A DNA stretch of 54,406 nt from Scalindua sp964437425 (GTDB lineage Bacteria > Planctomycetota > Brocadiia > Brocadiales > Scalinduaceae): the NCBI GenBank assembly GCA_964437425.1, contig CAYTGO010000018.1, forward strand, positions 1-54,406, given 5' to 3'. The notes under the pieces are model-generated. The model was not told the origin of the DNA and did no database searches. It was given only the letters and a program-made list of their open reading frames with translations. This document shows positions 8,722-17,369 of this stretch, piece by piece; positions within the stretch are counted from its first letter, which is position 1; every line of letters starts with the position of its first letter. A program made the position numbers and the translations under genes.

Positions 8722-9040
8722 GTTGTTTTGCCTTTTGTTCAATCTCTTTTATGAGAAGGTCTATAACTTCTCTTTTCTCTAGTATTGTAGCCAGTTTATC
8801 ATATTCTACTTTTGTAAAAAAACGTGAAATAATCGGTTTGAAGAAGACCATGGCCTGGCTGCCTACAAAGTTTAATGGCCTGACAGATTCGAGAAACATA
8901 ATGGCGGGCACAGACATATTTCTCCTGACCACATAGTCTGCCAGCTTTCTAATCAGCTCAGTGTCACAATCCTCAAGCGTGGCACCATCAGTTGCAAATG
9001 CATGTTTGAAACCGTCAATAATCTTTTTTATCTCAACCAT
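8705..9040 (-). CDS. Small soluble helical protein of the envelope operon
   Basis: I do not recognise this 111-residue protein. It has no signal peptide or membrane segment and looks mainly helical, with an acidic N-terminal third and a basic end (EIEQKAKQHDRKS). A hydrophobic patch, MSVPAIMFLESVRPLNFVGSQAMVFFKP (about 42-69, broken here by counting only), is the most distinctive part. Its 3' end overlaps the start of the MutL-type ATPase, so it is likely translated with it and may be its direct partner. The ATG at 9040 follows a 58-bp gap after the beta-propeller gene. Confidence 0.7.
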   Translation of the reverse strand: MVEIKKIIDGFKHAFATDGATLEDCDTELIRKLADYVVRRNMSVPAIMFLESVRPLNFVGSQAMVFFKPIISRFFTKVEYDKLATILEKREVIDLLIKEIEQKAKQHDRKS

Positions 9041-9098
9041 TTATTGGTTACTCAATTGTAATTTACATGCACACCAATAAGTTCAACAGATATTTTGA

Positions 9099-11390
9099 TT
9101 AGTGATTGAACACTATTCTGCTGCTGCCGATGTTACCCTCATAATCTAATGCGTTGATTACGATAGTATGTTCACCTAGAGAGATATAGGGAATTGTAAG
9201 AAGAAATGTCTCTTCTGTTGAATCGAAAATCTTGTCTTCCGGAAATGCAGTCTGCCAACCTCCTGAGTCTATAGAATATTGAATATCCGTAATATTGCAC
9301 ATCCCATCCTTTGCAGTACCGGAGACAGTTACGGTATAACCGGGACTGCCATGACTATCCATAGCGTTGGACTCAATAACAGTTTTAAGGTCTAATACTA
9401 CCGGTCTTGTATTATCTATGAGAAAGCTGTCACTCTCCACCTCTTCCCTCAGTGCAAATTCCAGTGGATTATCTAGACCATCACATGCTGTAATTCTCGC
9501 TTGATAGTATCCATCAGGTATTCTATTTATGTTCCAACAGAATTCATTTACTTCTTTAACATTTTTTTTCAGATTCTTCCACTTGCTTTCATCAACGCTC
9601 TTATATTCAAGATCAAACTCCAGTCTATCATTATTTGGATCTTCCGCTTCCCAGATTATCAGTTTCCTGGGTTCGTTCGTGGCGGTTTTATGATTTATAT
9701 GACTGCTCTCCAGATATAGATCATCCGGTGAGAGGGGAGCTGTCTGCTGCATGTTTACAGAGTTGTTATTGCCTGTCTCATCAACGGCAAAGTGCCTTGG
9801 AGTAGTAACCTCAACTCTCCTTATCACCGGTGGTTGGTTTTGTGGCAGGTAAGCGATGCTGACGTTATCAAGGGACGGTGTAATTCCAGCATTGTCAGTC
9901 GTAAGGGTCGCACGGTATTGAATAAAGCGGGCCGCAGGGCTTTTTATCTTCTCCCCATTTGAATGGTATCCCATTGCCCAGTCACTCCACGTATTATCCG
10001 GTTTTCTATTATTTCCTGATCTTGTGGAGAGTGTGATGTTTGTTTGTAAAGGAGTTTTCCCTTTCCATGATATACATCCCCACGAAGAGAGATATGTTGT
10101 ATCATGAACCACAGATTCATAGGTGCCTTCACGAGAGTACGTTTTTGACAATTGATACACGTTGGCGTTATTACCGGTTGCCATGTAATTGACTCCGTCT
10201 TTGTATGAAAGAATATCTAAAATCTGAGATTCTTTAAAATCATAAAGCATGCTGGCTTCATAGTTGGTATTAATCTTAAACAATGCTGCTTTGTTCCCTG
10301 TACCAACAAGAATTTCATTGTTGTCGTCAATTGTCATACAAAGCACAAAGCCTTCTACAGCAAAGATCCTTCTTACCCTTCCATCTTTATCGATTCGGTA
10401 TATAGTGTTCATTTCAGGAATCGCAGGCACTTCCCTCATTCCATTTTCAGCATAGACATTATTCATGGAAGGCGGTTCAGCTGCTTCAATATCATTTTCA
10501 GACAGAAAATCATTCAGCCAGACATCGGTTGGATCTGCGGGAAAATTTTCCATGAGTAGCTGTAGCTGTGCTTCCGGTTGTGCAGGCGGTGCGGGTGTAC
10601 GAAGCACCGGAGGTGTGCCGGATGACGTCCCTGCATATAAAACACCATTATTATCTATAGCCAGACAATGAATTTCATCTTCATCAGCATCATAAAGGAC
10701 AGAGGCATTTCCATTTGGCGTTATCTTGTAGATAAGACCCTCCGGTTCACAGGAGGCATAAATGATACCTTCATCATCAATGACAAGATCGAGTATATTT
10801 GAAGACGGAGAATCAAAAAGGATTGAGACAGTACCATTGTCTGTGATTTTATAGATGACTCCGTTATCGCCGGTAGCTGCATATATATTGCCGCTTTTAT
10901 CAGAAACCATGTCCCATATATATGGAACAGGGAGTTCGCAGAACATCTCTCCTTCACCCTTCGATGTGATCCTATATATCCTGCCGTGAGGTAAAGTACC
11001 AGCGTAAATATTCCCTGTAGAATCTATAACAAGGGCTTGAACGTGCAACTCTGGAGTTTTGAAATACTCTATAACATCGCCATCATGGCTTACCTTAAAT
11101 ATTGAGCCGGGATTACCGGTACCGGCAAATAGTGAATCAGTACCGTCTGCCACCAGGGACCAGACATATGTAGCAGGTATTTCATTAATTTTATTTTTTC
11201 CGGGTGATAACGTAAATCTCCCAAGACTATTTACCGACACATTCTGCAACTTCCCCTTTGAAATGTCTACAGGATCAGTGTTTGCCCACATTTTAGTAGT
11301 GACCGCGTAAGATAGTTGTGTATTTAATGTGAAAAGCGTAAGGGCCATCAAGCTGATGGCGAATGTGTAATTTCTATAGAATTTTATCAT
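9099..11390 (-). CDS. Exported beta-propeller protein with Ig/FnIII-like C-terminus
   Basis: 763 residues. A signal peptide (about 1-29, ...TLNTQLSYA) is followed by about seven repeats of 40-45 residues with the pattern 'hxAGT....G.IYKI' (for example LFAGTGNPGSIFKVS, IYAGTLPHGRIYRIT, IYAATGDNGVIYKIT). These are NHL/YVTN-like propeller blades spanning about 70-410. A proline-rich insertion (PPVLRTPAPPAQPEAQ) interrupts one blade. The remainder (about 430-763) is beta-rich, with NQPPVIRRVEVT and DNTRPVVLDLK, resembling Ig or fibronectin type III domains. It is probably periplasmic or surface-exposed and protein-binding. It starts 39 bp after the S55 peptidase gene, which suggests the two work together in the envelope. 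Confidence 0.8.
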   Translation of the reverse strand: MIKFYRNYTFAISLMALTLFTLNTQLSYAVTTKMWANTDPVDISKGKLQNVSVNSLGRFTLSPGKNKINEIPATYVWSLVADGTDSLFAGTGNPGSIFKVSHDGDVIEYFKTPELHVQALVIDSTGNIYAGTLPHGRIYRITSKGEGEMFCELPVPYIWDMVSDKSGNIYAATGDNGVIYKITDNGTVSILFDSPSSNILDLVIDDEGIIYASCEPEGLIYKITPNGNASVLYDADEDEIHCLAIDNNGVLYAGTSSGTPPVLRTPAPPAQPEAQLQLLMENFPADPTDVWLNDFLSENDIEAAEPPSMNNVYAENGMREVPAIPEMNTIYRIDKDGRVRRIFAVEGFVLCMTIDDNNEILVGTGNKAALFKINTNYEASMLYDFKESQILDILSYKDGVNYMATGNNANVYQLSKTYSREGTYESVVHDTTYLSSWGCISWKGKTPLQTNITLSTRSGNNRKPDNTWSDWAMGYHSNGEKIKSPAARFIQYRATLTTDNAGITPSLDNVSIAYLPQNQPPVIRRVEVTTPRHFAVDETGNNNSVNMQQTAPLSPDDLYLESSHINHKTATNEPRKLIIWEAEDPNNDRLEFDLEYKSVDESKWKNLKKNVKEVNEFCWNINRIPDGYYQARITACDGLDNPLEFALREEVESDSFLIDNTRPVVLDLKTVIESNAMDSHGSPGYTVTVSGTAKDGMCNITDIQYSIDSGGWQTAFPEDKIFDSTEETFLLTIPYISLGEHTIVINALDYEGNIGSSRIVFNH

Positions 11391-11429
11391 TAATCAGTAG
11401 GGTGGACAGTGCCCACCTAAATTTAAAAT

Positions 11430-13247
11430 TTAACTCTCACTGTTTACAAACAGATTGATAGTCTGTTTGCCGTTGATAAGCCATTCAGTCGGAATTCGTT
11501 TAACCATCTCACTCCACAACGGGGTGACACCACTTTGATTTGACAGGGACATAATGCTTAAGACAGAATTTGGCAGTGATGGAAAATCTTCACCCATATA
11601 TGTCAGGCCTTTTCTATTTAATCTAATTTTGACGATTATGTTATTGTTTCGTTCTCCATCTTCAAAGTAATGTATTAATTGTTCAAAGGTGGATGGCGAA
11701 AAATGTCCCGGTGCACTTGTCATCTCCAACATCTTACTATTCATAGCATCACATATTATTACCTGTATACTGCTCCCGGGAGCAGCGTCGTCAGGTATCT
11801 TAATTTTCACCGGTATTGAAGTATGGCCCTGCGTATATGGTTTTAGACTGACATCTATGAGCACCTCCTCTCCCGGAGAGACCCATTTATTACTAACCCT
11901 GACATTATCAATAAATGCAACACTATTCTGCTCTGAAATGTTGGCAACTAACTTAATAGATTCTATTTCAGCTGTTTTGAATTCATTATTGAGTAGCATT
12001 GTGATTGGCTCAATAACATTGTAAATTGGAAACCAGGATGGCCCAGAATCAAAATATTCATTTTCTATTCTGACAGGCTCTTTCCTGCCGGCAATACCAA
12101 TATCAAGCTTCAACGTCATTGACTTGTCCCCGACAGTTTTTTCGGTAGCGAGTAGTGCGTTCTCAACTGCCATTTGTACAAGAAGAGGCGTCAATATCCT
12201 GTCATGAACTATTTCAAAGTTGTAAGTAGCATTTAAAGATCCTCGTATTTCCGTCTGGCAGGGGATCATCTGGGTATACTCGCCAATTTTGCCGGCAATA
12301 GCGGATCTCCTGTCCTGTGTGATCCTTCCAATGATCTTACCGGGCGATGCCATTTTAGATGAGGTGTCCTGGCTTGCAAGTACTGTATGAACCACTGCCG
12401 TGGCCATCGGTAGATCTGTATTTCCGATTTGAATTATCGGATGACCAAACGCGAGAATGTCATTGCCATCCCTGTATGTTACTGTTCCGATAGCAGAAGC
12501 ACTCAAATCACCCCTGATTATTTCAACTGCAACAGCTGAACCTGGCATGAAGTTATTCAGATCCTCAGGCACACCGTCCTCACCGCTGCTGCTGTGAAGT
12601 GAAAACCTGCCAATTTTACCGAATAGAGGACTCATTCTGGTCAAACTTTGGTGATCGAATCCTGAGACAATTAAGGGAGTTTGAATGGGCACAAGGTCAA
12701 GTATGTAAGGATGTTGCGTATTGGTATTCTCAAACAACTCATCACGCAACAAACCATATGGCTCTAACCTGGCTACTAAATTCGGATCTTGTCTATTTAG
12801 TGATGTACTCCATACATTGTCATTACCTGTATGAGCACTATTTCTGTTTCGTTTGTCAATTTCCAGTACATCCGTCATTGCCCTTATAGGGGTTACTCCC
12901 GCAATTGCATCTTTGGAATAGCTCCATCCATGAGACACAGCTCCTACAAGTTTGTCCTCAATATAAACCGGACTGCCACTCATACCTGCAATTATCCCGG
13001 TTCTTTCCAGGGGGCCCCCGGCCATCTTTATGAGAATCATATCGTTTCCTGCTTCCCATTTTTTTAATACTCCCAATACCTCTACATCAAATGATTCAAT
13101 CTGTTTTCCGGAAAACACAGTTCTGCCATAACCCTTCATTCCGGGTTTGATTTCGTCAGTATCCATCGTCTCCCATGCAAGGACTAAATGCGATGAAAAC
13201 AGCAATACTGCACAGCAGAAAATGAGTATCTTTTTTGTGTTTATCAT
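11430..13247 (-). CDS. Exported S55 (SpoIVB-like) serine peptidase domain protein
   Basis: 605 residues, first gene of the operon. After a signal peptide (about 1-24) comes GMKGYGRTVFSGKQIESFDVEV and then the S55 serine motif IIAGMSGSPVYIEDKLVGAVSHGW (S90 in GMSGSP). Downstream is ILAFGHPI with H269, the likely partner histidine. In Bacillus SpoIVB the histidine precedes the serine, so here the order is reversed. The C-terminal 300 residues are beta-rich and may be Ig-like. S55 members in spores activate an intramembrane protease by cleavage; a signalling-protease or autoproteolytic role in the envelope is inference. A good promoter lies just upstream (TTGACA, 17 bp, TAGATT). Confidence 0.85.
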   Translation of the reverse strand: MINTKKILIFCCAVLLFSSHLVLAWETMDTDEIKPGMKGYGRTVFSGKQIESFDVEVLGVLKKWEAGNDMILIKMAGGPLERTGIIAGMSGSPVYIEDKLVGAVSHGWSYSKDAIAGVTPIRAMTDVLEIDKRNRNSAHTGNDNVWSTSLNRQDPNLVARLEPYGLLRDELFENTNTQHPYILDLVPIQTPLIVSGFDHQSLTRMSPLFGKIGRFSLHSSSGEDGVPEDLNNFMPGSAVAVEIIRGDLSASAIGTVTYRDGNDILAFGHPIIQIGNTDLPMATAVVHTVLASQDTSSKMASPGKIIGRITQDRRSAIAGKIGEYTQMIPCQTEIRGSLNATYNFEIVHDRILTPLLVQMAVENALLATEKTVGDKSMTLKLDIGIAGRKEPVRIENEYFDSGPSWFPIYNVIEPITMLLNNEFKTAEIESIKLVANISEQNSVAFIDNVRVSNKWVSPGEEVLIDVSLKPYTQGHTSIPVKIKIPDDAAPGSSIQVIICDAMNSKMLEMTSAPGHFSPSTFEQLIHYFEDGERNNNIIVKIRLNRKGLTYMGEDFPSLPNSVLSIMSLSNQSGVTPLWSEMVKRIPTEWLINGKQTINLFVNSES

Positions 13248-13285
13248 TATTTTTATCTTAAATAATTCACTTAAAAATCGATCTA

Positions 13286-13314
13286 AATCTATCAGCTTGC
13301 CATTTTCTTGTCAA
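13286..13314 (-). promoter_or_regulatory. Sigma-70-type promoter of the envelope operon
   Basis: On the minus strand, TTGACA (13314-13309) is separated by 17 bp from TAGATT (13291-13286). It lies 39 bp before the S55 peptidase start and overlaps the opposite-facing promoter of tsaC, so the two transcripts may compete or share a regulator. Confidence 0.55.
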
Positions 13315-13325
13315 GGTGATATATT
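13297..13325 (+). promoter_or_regulatory. Sigma-70-type promoter of tsaC-rpiB
   Basis: TTGCCA (13297-13302), a 17-bp spacer and TATATT (13320-13325), about 98 bp before the tsaC ATG. It shares bases with the divergent promoter of the envelope operon. Confidence 0.45.
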
Positions 13326-13422
13326 TTAGGGACTTTAAGAAAAAATCTACCATTGAGAAATTTAAGAATTCAGGAATTGTATACCGCACATTACATAAAC
13401 CTTATGTTGGAAAGCTGATTTT

Positions 13423-14055
13423 ATGACGGCAAAAATTCTCAATCTGAAGAATCCGGATACATACACGGAAAATATTAAGGTTGCTGCAGATGCACTGCTC
13501 TCCGGCAAGATAGTAGCATTTCCTACCGAGACTGTATATGGATTGGGTGTGTGTTCTGACAACAGCGCTGCCATAGATAATTTGTACAGAGTTAAACAGA
13601 GATCCAGAGACAAAAAACTATCTATCATGATAGCAAAGCCTGAAGAGGTAACAAAATATGTAAAACAGATACCTCTAATTGCCAGGAAACTGATCAGTGC
13701 ATTCTGGCCCGGCCCATTAACAATCATCCTGGAACTTGATGATAAGAATACCGTGGGTTTGAGGAATCCGGACAACCGTGTTATAAGAGACCTTATCAAT
13801 GCGGTGGAGATACCAATAGCTTCTACGAGTGCAAATATTTCAGGTATGGCTCCTGCGATCAATGCACAACAGGTAGTAACCAACTTTTCAGATAAGATTG
13901 AGGTTATTCTTGATGGTGGACCTGCAGAGGCAGGTAGTCCATCTACTATTGTAACAATTTGTGACGGTACTTTTGAAATTATTCGTCATGGTGTAATTGA
14001 AAAAGAAAGGCTTAACAGGTGTATAAATGAAGATTGCTTTAGCATCGGATCATAG
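13423..14055 (+). CDS. tsaC: L-threonylcarbamoyladenylate synthase (Sua5/YrdC/YciO family)
   Basis: Makes threonylcarbamoyl-AMP from threonine, bicarbonate and ATP, the first step of the t6A37 modification of tRNAs that read ANN codons. 210 residues, the short YrdC-only form. Visible family motifs are GKIVAFPTETVYGLG (about 29-43), KQRSRDKKLSIMIA, FWPGPLTIIL and the P-IASTSANISG block, ending in a IIRHG segment common to the family. The frame ends 29 nt inside rpiB, so the two genes are translationally overlapped. Both are housekeeping genes divergent from the envelope operon. Confidence 0.95.
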   Translation: MTAKILNLKNPDTYTENIKVAADALLSGKIVAFPTETVYGLGVCSDNSAAIDNLYRVKQRSRDKKLSIMIAKPEEVTKYVKQIPLIARKLISAFWPGPLTIILELDDKNTVGLRNPDNRVIRDLINAVEIPIASTSANISGMAPAINAQQVVTNFSDKIEVILDGGPAEAGSPSTIVTICDGTFEIIRHGVIEKERLNRCINEDCFSIGS

Positions 14056-14470
14056 AGGGTTTGACTTTAAAAATGTTGTTGCCAAACATATTTCAGATAT
14101 GGGTCACGAACCGGTTGATTATGGTACTAAGAACGGGAACGACTCTGTTGATTATCCGGACTTCGGACTTAAGGCAGCACAGGCCGTTTCAAGCGGAGAG
14201 TGTGATCGCGCTATCCTGATATGCGGAACAGGCCTGGGGATGTCACTGATAGCGAACAAGGTAAAAGGCGTACGTGCAACGGTATGCCATAATCCATTTA
14301 CCGTGGAGATGAGTAGAAGGCATAATGATGCTAATGTGTTGTGCCTAGGTGTTGATGTGATAGATCATGATCTGCTGCAAGAGAAGTTGAAACTGTTCCT
14401 TGAAACAGAGTTTGAGGGCGGCAGGCACGCCAGGCGGGTCGATAAGATTATGGATGCTGAATCAAGCTGA
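14027..14470 (+). CDS. rpiB: Ribose-5-phosphate isomerase B
   Basis: Interconverts ribose 5-phosphate and ribulose 5-phosphate in the non-oxidative pentose phosphate pathway. At 147 residues it has the standard RpiB length. The N-terminus MKIALASDHRGFDFK carries the family DH motif. ILICGTGLGMSLIANKV holds the catalytic cysteine (C66) and the anion-binding glycine loop. GVRATVCHNPFTVEMSRRHNDANVLCLG is the conserved substrate block. The ATG lies inside the end of tsaC. Confidence 0.95.
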   Translation: MKIALASDHRGFDFKNVVAKHISDMGHEPVDYGTKNGNDSVDYPDFGLKAAQAVSSGECDRAILICGTGLGMSLIANKVKGVRATVCHNPFTVEMSRRHNDANVLCLGVDVIDHDLLQEKLKLFLETEFEGGRHARRVDKIMDAESS

Positions 14471-14533
14471 TTTTATCAAATTGAAATCCAAAATATCAAA
14501 CTTTCAAACCAAAAGTTTTATACACATACATAC

Positions 14534-14573
14534 AAAAAAACAGCCGGTTCCCTCATTTAGGAAACCGGCTGTT
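14534..14573 (-). terminator. Rho-independent terminator of the cyclic-nucleotide-binding gene
   Basis: A strong hairpin with arms CAGCCGGTTCC and GGAAACCGGCTG (one bulged base) has an A7 run on its left side, which becomes a U-tract when read leftward. It lies about 50 bp past the stop of the minus-strand gene and could also slow rightward transcripts leaving rpiB. Confidence 0.75.
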
Positions 14574-14619
14574 ACAATATTACCAATTCACAATAACTCA
14601 GCCTGCCATTGTGAATCTA

Positions 14620-15183
14620 CTAATTTAATTGTAATGCACCTTTTGTGATCTCTTCGAATTTACTTATCATATCCTGTATTTCATCAGACACTGAATCAAA
14701 ACGCTCAAGCATAAGATCCGTCACAGAAAGCAATAGCTTAGAATCTACGTTAGCCTCACTTTCAAAATATTGTCGTGTGTACGACCCATCACTAATTTTT
14801 TCAATTTCACTCAGACAATTCAACATACGAGTTTTCGCATCATTTACAGAGAATAGACTGTCTCTGAGATGAACGACTTTATTATGGACTTCTTTTGGAA
14901 GTGAATTCAAATGTTCCAGGAATGTATCCTTTGAAATCATACCAACTCTTACATTACCATCGGAAACAACTGTAGCAGATCTTTTATCGTTTCGAATAAA
15001 GCTCAACATCCCAAAAACTTCTCCTTTTTCAACTGTACCTACCAACATTCGTTTATTATCAATATCTTTATATACACGTGCCATTCCTTCAAGTAAAACG
15101 TATGCATAATAAGGATCCTTCCCCTGCTCAAGGATAACCTCTTTATCCTTTTTGTTTACGATTCTAGAAAAATATTCTTCCAT
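14620..15183 (-). CDS. Cyclic nucleotide-binding (cNMP/CRP-like) domain protein without DNA-binding domain
   Basis: 187 residues. Residues about 8-110 form a cNMP-binding beta-roll: VILEQGKDPYYAYVLLEGMARVY, then EKGEVFGMLSFI and RSATVVSDGNVRVGMI. The usual phosphate-binding 'GE.A......R.A' cassette is altered to GEVFGMLSF..NDKRSATV, so ligand binding is uncertain. The C-terminal 80 residues are helical (ISDGSYTRQYFESEANVDS..., LMLERFDSVSDEIQDMISKFEEI) with no helix-turn-helix, so it is not a classical CRP/FNR regulator. A one-gene transcription unit is likely, closed by a strong terminator. Confidence 0.75.
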   Translation of the reverse strand: MEEYFSRIVNKKDKEVILEQGKDPYYAYVLLEGMARVYKDIDNKRMLVGTVEKGEVFGMLSFIRNDKRSATVVSDGNVRVGMISKDTFLEHLNSLPKEVHNKVVHLRDSLFSVNDAKTRMLNCLSEIEKISDGSYTRQYFESEANVDSKLLLSVTDLMLERFDSVSDEIQDMISKFEEITKGALQLN

Positions 15184-15538
15184 AGAGTTCTCTCCCCCTC
15201 TAATAAAAGTTTTTAATTATAAAGTTAATAAGATTGATAAATCATAACAAGTCTCAACCCACTCTTGAAACTCAAGGGTCAAAAGCGCTTAATATATGAT
15301 TAAAAAATAGTATTCTGAATGTTTTTTAAATTCTTAGAAATATGAATAAAATTACTTGTATTCCCAAAAGGAAACTTAATAATTTATATATATAGTGATC
15401 TTATCGTCACGTCAGAGAAAAACTTTAATAGAAAACTTTTGGAAGTGTAAGGTGAAAACAAAAAAAGGGGGGGGGGAGGAGGATATAGTTATTACATCAG
15501 TAACACTTAAGCTGCAATAGAATGGTCTCTCTCAACTG
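15184..15538. other. Gene-free stretch with a G10 tract
   Basis: AT-rich intergenic sequence between two minus-strand genes. Its one clear feature is a run of ten G at 15467-15476, preceded by A-rich sequence and followed by AGGAGG. No gene, tRNA or convincing promoter was seen. Confidence 0.6.
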
Positions 15539-16366
15539 CTAATTTACATTAATAATATCGGCTTTTCTGGGCTTCTTAAATTGAAATATCTCAGGTTTGA
15601 GAGGTTCGTTTATGATAATGTTGTTCAGATTTAAGTCTAATGTCGTATCTGTATCCGGCCAATGAACTTGCATTGCTTCCGGAATAGACTGTTCATCTGT
15701 TTCTGCATAATCGTGGAAGGATGCCTGCGCCTTGATAGAACTGTCAGGTTTAAATATAGTAAGCTCAGTGATAGTGTTATCAATCCTGCTCACCTTTAAC
15801 TTGCTATAGGGTATGACTGCGTCACCTTTCCGGTCTAATACGTGAACCAGCCAGAAAGCCGGCAATGTCTCCATGTAGGCTGATCTTCCTTCAAAGAGCT
15901 TGTCATACTCTAAAAGAGCGGCGATATCATCTGGAGAGAAATACACGCTGGAATCTCTCTTTTTCGCAGTATCACATTTTCCTGTATAAACGACTTTTTC
16001 GTTCGGCAGATAAAACCAATAACTCTCTCCATCTGAAAGCATATCAAATGCAGTCCTTGCCAGCTTGGAGCCTATCACCCTGAGCTTTCCTGGTTTCTGG
16101 AATCTCACTACTCCCTTGCATCTGAACTCTCCTTTAATCTCAGGGGAAGTAATTATGATATCGGCTTTTGCCTTCAGCGTGTTAAACCCTGATCTTTCTG
16201 CACGTATTGTCTCTTTTACTTCGTTGAATGAGAGGGTCTGAACCTTGCTGAGATCAATGCCAAGTTTATCACCTATGTAAGGTCTTGTGCTATGTGTAGC
16301 ACAACCGATAGGGAGGATGAGGAGAACAAACAGAACTGTATTTGTTATAAACGTTTTTAATTGCAT
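15539..16366 (-). CDS. LolA/LolB-like (DUF4292-type) lipoprotein
   Basis: 275 residues. A lipoprotein signal ends in LPIGC with the likely lipidated cysteine at position 22. The mature part has repeated 'I.G.F.CKG.VRFQKPGKLRV.G' beta strands, then YWFYLPNEKVVYTGK. These resemble the LolA/LolB/DUF4292 fold, which carries hydrophobic lipid or lipoprotein chains across the periplasm. A role at the outer membrane fits the lpxK-bearing envelope, but the substrate cannot be told. It starts immediately at the ndk stop (shared base at 16366), so it is in an operon with ndk, the DUF4416 gene and possibly proS. Confidence 0.7.
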   Translation of the reverse strand: MQLKTFITNTVLFVLLILPIGCATHSTRPYIGDKLGIDLSKVQTLSFNEVKETIRAERSGFNTLKAKADIIITSPEIKGEFRCKGVVRFQKPGKLRVIGSKLARTAFDMLSDGESYWFYLPNEKVVYTGKCDTAKKRDSSVYFSPDDIAALLEYDKLFEGRSAYMETLPAFWLVHVLDRKGDAVIPYSKLKVSRIDNTITELTIFKPDSSIKAQASFHDYAETDEQSIPEAMQVHWPDTDTTLDLNLNNIIINEPLKPEIFQFKKPRKADIINVN

Positions 16367-16848
16367 TAGAAGGAGTTTTCGTCAGTCGGGTCTCCAGACA
16401 AGTCGTATATCCATTTCAGACCTGACTGGTCATTTTGTACAAGGTCTCCATTTCCAAAGAAGAGGGAGATCTCTTTTTCAGCTGACTCTTCCGAATCTGA
16501 ACCATGTATCAGGTTGAAGCGTTTGCTAATTGCAAAGTCACCTCTTATAGTTCCGGGTTCGGCCTCATGTCCGAATGTGGAGCCCATAATTTTTCGGGTA
16601 ACCTCTATGGCTTTTTTTCCGCTTAATACCATCATCACCACTGGCCCGGAAGTCATGAATTTTACAAGTTTTTCATAGTAGTCCCTGCCGACATGAACTG
16701 AATAATGCTCTTTTGCCAACTCTTCGGAAATAACAGTCATCTTTAATCCAATTATTTCCAATCCTTTTTCTTCAAATCTGTTAATTATTTTGCCGATTAA
16801 ACGCCGCTGTACAGCATCCGGCTTAATTATTACTAATGTCTTCTGCAT
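16366..16848 (-). CDS. ndk: Nucleoside diphosphate kinase
   Basis: Balances NTP pools by phosphate transfer through a phosphohistidine. The N-terminus TLVIIKPDAVQRRLIGKII and the active-site segment NLIHGSDSEESAEKEI (catalytic H115) are typical. 160 residues, about 20 longer than most bacterial Ndk. The extra C-terminal tail (LKWIYDLSGDPTDENSF) lies at the junction with the downstream lipoprotein gene. The start overlaps the end of the DUF4416 gene by 26 nt, which indicates translational coupling. Confidence 0.95.
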   Translation of the reverse strand: MQKTLVIIKPDAVQRRLIGKIINRFEEKGLEIIGLKMTVISEELAKEHYSVHVGRDYYEKLVKFMTSGPVVMMVLSGKKAIEVTRKIMGSTFGHEAEPGTIRGDFAISKRFNLIHGSDSEESAEKEISLFFGNGDLVQNDQSGLKWIYDLSGDPTDENSF

Positions 16849-17362
16849 ATAAAGCCCTTACCTTTAGGAAAAAGTTTTTATACTCATCTGTCTGAAAATC
16901 GGGATATGTCCATGGCAAATTCTTAAAAACCTCATGTTGATAAAATAGTGTGACTTCCGCATAAATACCATTTTGAAGGTGTATTCGATGGTAATAATCC
17001 TTAGCAGAGGCAAGTATGAGGTTACAATGTGTCAGGTATCCCGGATCTAAATTTACAGGCCTGACTACGGCAGACCGGTTATTACGTTTGAACTTGTCCT
17101 CTAATTCATTTGTCCAGATCTTAATGGCAGAAAGTTCTTCAGGGTTTATAAGTTCTCTGAAACATATAAACTGTCTTGAGATACTTGCTCCCATATCCTT
17201 TGTGTAGTAGTCTGTGAAATTGAATGGGATAACTTCACTCTTTATGTCAACTTCACCAAAACGCGCCACCAGGGAACTTTCTATGTCAGATAAAAGTTCT
17301 TCATTACAGGAAAGGATTCCTACAAAAAGTTTTACCGGTTTTGGTAAGCTAATATCAGCCAT
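16823..17362 (-). CDS. DUF4416 family protein
   Basis: 179-residue cytosolic protein of a family seen mainly in planctomycetes and deltaproteobacteria. Visible conserved parts are PKPVKLFVGILSCNE, IPFNFTDYYTKDMG, FICFRELINPEEL, NLDPGYLT and NLILASAKDYYHRIHL, ending in FPWTYPDF-type wording (here NLPWTYPDFQTDEY). The biochemical role is not known to me. It lies between proS and ndk on one transcript, 7 bp from proS. Confidence 0.8.
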   Translation of the reverse strand: MADISLPKPVKLFVGILSCNEELLSDIESSLVARFGEVDIKSEVIPFNFTDYYTKDMGASISRQFICFRELINPEELSAIKIWTNELEDKFKRNNRSAVVRPVNLDPGYLTHCNLILASAKDYYHRIHLQNGIYAEVTLFYQHEVFKNLPWTYPDFQTDEYKNFFLKVRALYAEDISNN

Positions 17363-17369
17363 TCTTATT

